From the NCBI GenBank assembly GCA_949298665.1, contig CASFXO010000153.1:1-7435 (forward strand): 7,435 nt of DNA. The letters run 5' to 3'. The position numbers and the translations under genes are program-made. The notes below the pieces were generated by a model. That model saw only the letters and a list, made by a program, of their open reading frames with translations, was not told where the DNA came from and ran no database searches. How positions within the stretch are numbered: position 1 is the first letter of the stretch; each line of letters opens with the position of its first letter. Source of the stretch: an uncultured Lentisphaeria bacterium (lineage in GTDB: Bacteria > Verrucomicrobiota > Lentisphaeria > Victivallales > Victivallaceae). Below, piece after piece: positions 6,013 through 7,435 of this stretch.

Positions 6013-6735
6013 TTATTCTTCGGACGCGTCCGGCGCGGCGGAGGGAGCTGCGGCGACGGGGCGGACGGCGATGACGAATTCGCCTTTGCGGGGGGAACGC
6101 TCCAGCTCGTCCGCCAGATTCTGTGCGGTATTCCGGAGAATTTCCTCATGTATTTTGGTCGCCTCCCGGATCAGGGCCACAGGCGTTTCCGGTCCGAGAA
6201 CGGCGGCGATTTCCCGCAGAGTTGCGGCGATCCGGTGCGGGGATTCATAGAGAAATACCGTTTTGTCCTCGGCGGCGATCCGCTCGAAAAACTGCCGTTT
6301 CCGGCCTGACTTGACCGGCGGGAACCCGTAGAAGGCGAACCGGTCCACCGGCAGCGCCGCCGCCGTCGCCGCGAAAGTCAGCGCCGACACCCCCGGAATC
6401 ACCACCGGTTCGATACCGGCCCGAACCGCCTCCCGCACCAGCAGAAAACCCGGATCCGCAATGGCCGGTGTCCCCGCATCCGAGACCACCGCGATGCGCA
6501 ATCCGGCGCGGATGTCGTCCAGCAGTCTGCCGGTCTGGCGATGTTCGTTGAAGGCGTGATAGCTGATCAGTTTGACATGGATGTCGAAGTGCGTCAGCAG
6601 CTGCCGCGTGTGGCGGGTGTCTTCGGCGGCGATCAGGTCGACGCTGCGGAGGACTTCCAGCGCCCGCAGCGTGATGTCCTCGAGGTTGCCGATCGGCGTG
6701 CTGACCAGATAAAGTTGTCCGATGGTTTCCGGCAT
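6013..6735 (-). CDS. rsmI: 16S rRNA (cytidine1402-2'-O)-methyltransferase RsmI
   Basis: An SAM-dependent tetrapyrrole-methylase-fold enzyme that 2'-O-methylates C1402 in the decoding centre of 16S rRNA. Family motifs are intact: LVSTPIGNLEDIT (10-22), AEDTRHTRQLL (37-47), VSDAGTPAIADPG (84-96), IPGVSALTFA (113-122), FYGFPP (135-140), LYESPHR (162-168) and REATKIHEE (190-198). At 240 aa it is shorter than the roughly 285-aa E. coli enzyme: it stops soon after the catalytic domain with an Ala/Pro/Asp tail and lacks the C-terminal helical extension. The start at 6735 is fixed by homology and by GGAG (complement of 6744-6747) with an 8-nt spacer; the frame is open further upstream, but that part is not RsmI-like. 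Its stop is 7 bp from the convergent HAD stop, with no intervening terminator. Confidence 0.96.
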   Translation of the reverse strand: MPETIGQLYLVSTPIGNLEDITLRALEVLRSVDLIAAEDTRHTRQLLTHFDIHVKLISYHAFNEHRQTGRLLDDIRAGLRIAVVSDAGTPAIADPGFLLVREAVRAGIEPVVIPGVSALTFAATAAALPVDRFAFYGFPPVKSGRKRQFFERIAAEDKTVFLYESPHRIAATLREIAAVLGPETPVALIREATKIHEEILRNTAQNLADELERSPRKGEFVIAVRPVAAAPSAAPDASEE

Positions 6736-6788
6736 TTGTATTTCTCCGTTTTGGGGTGTAAGATAACCCGTATGAGATCGAAAAACAA
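6736..6788. promoter_or_regulatory. Candidate overlapping divergent promoters of rsmI and the pseudouridine synthase
   Basis: Only 36 bp separate the two start codons. On the plus strand TTGTAT (6736-6741), a 17-bp spacer and TAAGAT (6759-6764) form a weak promoter. On the minus strand TTGTTT (complement of 6783-6788), a 17-bp spacer and TATCTT (complement of 6760-6765) form another. The two -10 boxes occupy nearly the same bases on opposite strands. Each hexamer matches consensus at only 3-4 of 6 positions, so confidence is limited; both genes nevertheless need promoters in or near this gap. Confidence 0.4.
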
Positions 6789-7435
6789 GAACGATTCCGT
6801 AAATAGTGCCGACGACTCCGGAGCGCGGCTGGTCAAACGCCTGGCCGCCGCCGGGGTGGCTTCGCGCCGCGCCGCCGGAGCGCTGGTGCTGGCGGGGGGG
6901 GTGACGGTCAATGGCGAACGGGTGCTGGCGCCGGGGCGGCGGGTGACCGCCGCCGACCGGATCGCGCTGGATGGCGCGCCGTTGCCGGAACCGGAGCGGA
7001 AACATTATATCATGCTGCACAAACCGCGCGGCTACGTCTGCACCAACGCCGATCGTTTCGCTGAAAAAAAAGCGTTGGATCTGATTCGGCTGGATCCGCC
7101 CGCGCGGCTGTTTTCGGCCGGACGTCTGGACAAGGAGAGCGAGGGGCTGATTCTCTTCTCCAACGACGGGGATTTTGTGGCGGCCCTGACTCATCCCCGG
7201 CACGAGATCTGCAAGGAATACCGGGTCTATACCGCGCGGCCGATTCCGGCGGCGCAACGGGAACGGTTGTGCCGCGGCATCGAGGAGGGCGGCGAGCGGC
7301 TGCGGGCGCGTCGCGTCGAGGAGCTGGCGCCGTGCTGCTACCGATTCATCCTGAACGAGGGGCGCAAGCGGGAAATCCGCCGGATGACCGCCGCCGTTGG
7401 GGCGCCGACCCGGCGGCTGATCCGGGTGCGGATCG
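6772..7435 (+). CDS. rRNA pseudouridine synthase, RsuA/RluB/E/F family, 3'-truncated by window edge
   Basis: An enzyme that isomerises a specific uridine in rRNA to pseudouridine. The 221 visible residues comprise a polar N-terminal extension (1-17), an S4 RNA-binding domain (about 18-65, with ARLVKRLAAAGVASRRAA and VTVNGERV), then the catalytic domain with MLHKPRGYVCT (81-91), the signature GRLDKESEGLILFSNDGD with the catalytic Asp at 120, KEYRVY (148-153), and NEGRKREIRRM (195-205). The end of the catalytic domain and the stop codon lie beyond the window. The S4 domain and the EGRxRxIRRM motif place it in the RsuA/RluB/E/F branch rather than RluA/C/D; the exact target uridine is not assignable. 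ATG 6772 is the only good start before the S4 domain, yet it lacks a clear Shine-Dalgarno (GGGGTG is 14 nt upstream). The gene carries homopolymers of eight G (6894-6901) and eight A (7064-7071), both in frame. Confidence 0.93.
   Translation, partial: MRSKNKNDSVNSADDSGARLVKRLAAAGVASRRAAGALVLAGGVTVNGERVLAPGRRVTAADRIALDGAPLPEPERKHYIMLHKPRGYVCTNADRFAEKKALDLIRLDPPARLFSAGRLDKESEGLILFSNDGDFVAALTHPRHEICKEYRVYTARPIPAAQRERLCRGIEEGGERLRARRVEELAPCCYRFILNEGRKREIRRMTAAVGAPTRRLIRVRI

Noticed and set aside
6021..6032. Perfect 12-bp palindrome CGGACGCGTCCG near the HAD/rsmI junction, considered as a bidirectional terminator
   Set aside because: It has no loop to speak of, lies within the rsmI coding sequence, and is not followed by a T-tract on either strand.
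6736..7257. Upstream extension of the rsmI frame
   Set aside because: RsmI homology begins at the ATG at 6735, which has a well-placed GGAG; the extension is antisense to the pseudouridine synthase gene and has no homology.

Overview
The window is a compact, GC-rich bacterial chromosomal segment of seven protein-coding genes, two of them cut by the window edges. Every gene but one belongs to a widespread housekeeping or metabolic family. I see no phage genes, transposases, CRISPR repeats, tRNA or rRNA. Good Shine-Dalgarno sequences (GGAGG, AAGGAG, GGAG) precede several starts, and near-consensus TTGACN -35 boxes are present, which fits a Gram-negative-type bacterium. The gene set and style would be compatible with the PVC/Lentisphaerota group, but that is a weak guess and no marker here fixes the taxonomy.

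Layout, left to right. (1) At 1-1037 (+) is the C-terminal two thirds of a D-3-phosphoglycerate dehydrogenase (serine biosynthesis) with a terminal ACT domain, followed by a strong intrinsic terminator at 1086-1130. (2) Converging on it is a two-gene minus-strand operon: an M32 zinc carboxypeptidase (2203-3696), then, 3 bp later, an unusual membrane protein (1195-2199) with an N-terminal DUF4145/HEPN-like domain carrying an RNxxxH motif, a Pro/Ala linker and about six transmembrane segments. (3) A 361-bp divergent intergenic region (3697-4057) carries a good minus-strand promoter, a plausible plus-strand promoter, a pair of similar direct repeats, and a predicted leader RNA with two mutually exclusive hairpins. 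(4) That leader precedes a dicarboxylate/amino acid:cation symporter (4058-5389) and a HAD-family phosphatase of the YihX type (5418-6005), apparently co-transcribed. (5) The 16S rRNA methyltransferase rsmI (6013-6735, minus) converges on the HAD gene with only 7 bp between stop codons. It diverges over 36 bp from an RsuA/RluB-family rRNA pseudouridine synthase (6772 to the right edge), so two ribosome-modification genes share one very short promoter region.

How the genes relate: rsmI and the pseudouridine synthase have a clear shared theme (rRNA modification). The peptidase and the membrane HEPN-like protein are tightly coupled, but the functional link is unknown. The symporter's substrate-site residues (Glu where acidic-substrate transporters have Arg) point to a substrate other than aspartate, glutamate or dicarboxylates.

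I find no clear new multi-gene system. The points most worth a second look are the alternative-pairing leader upstream of the symporter, the symporter's substrate-site substitutions, the HEPN-like/membrane fusion in an operon with a peptidase, and the short bidirectional promoter region between the two rRNA-modification genes.
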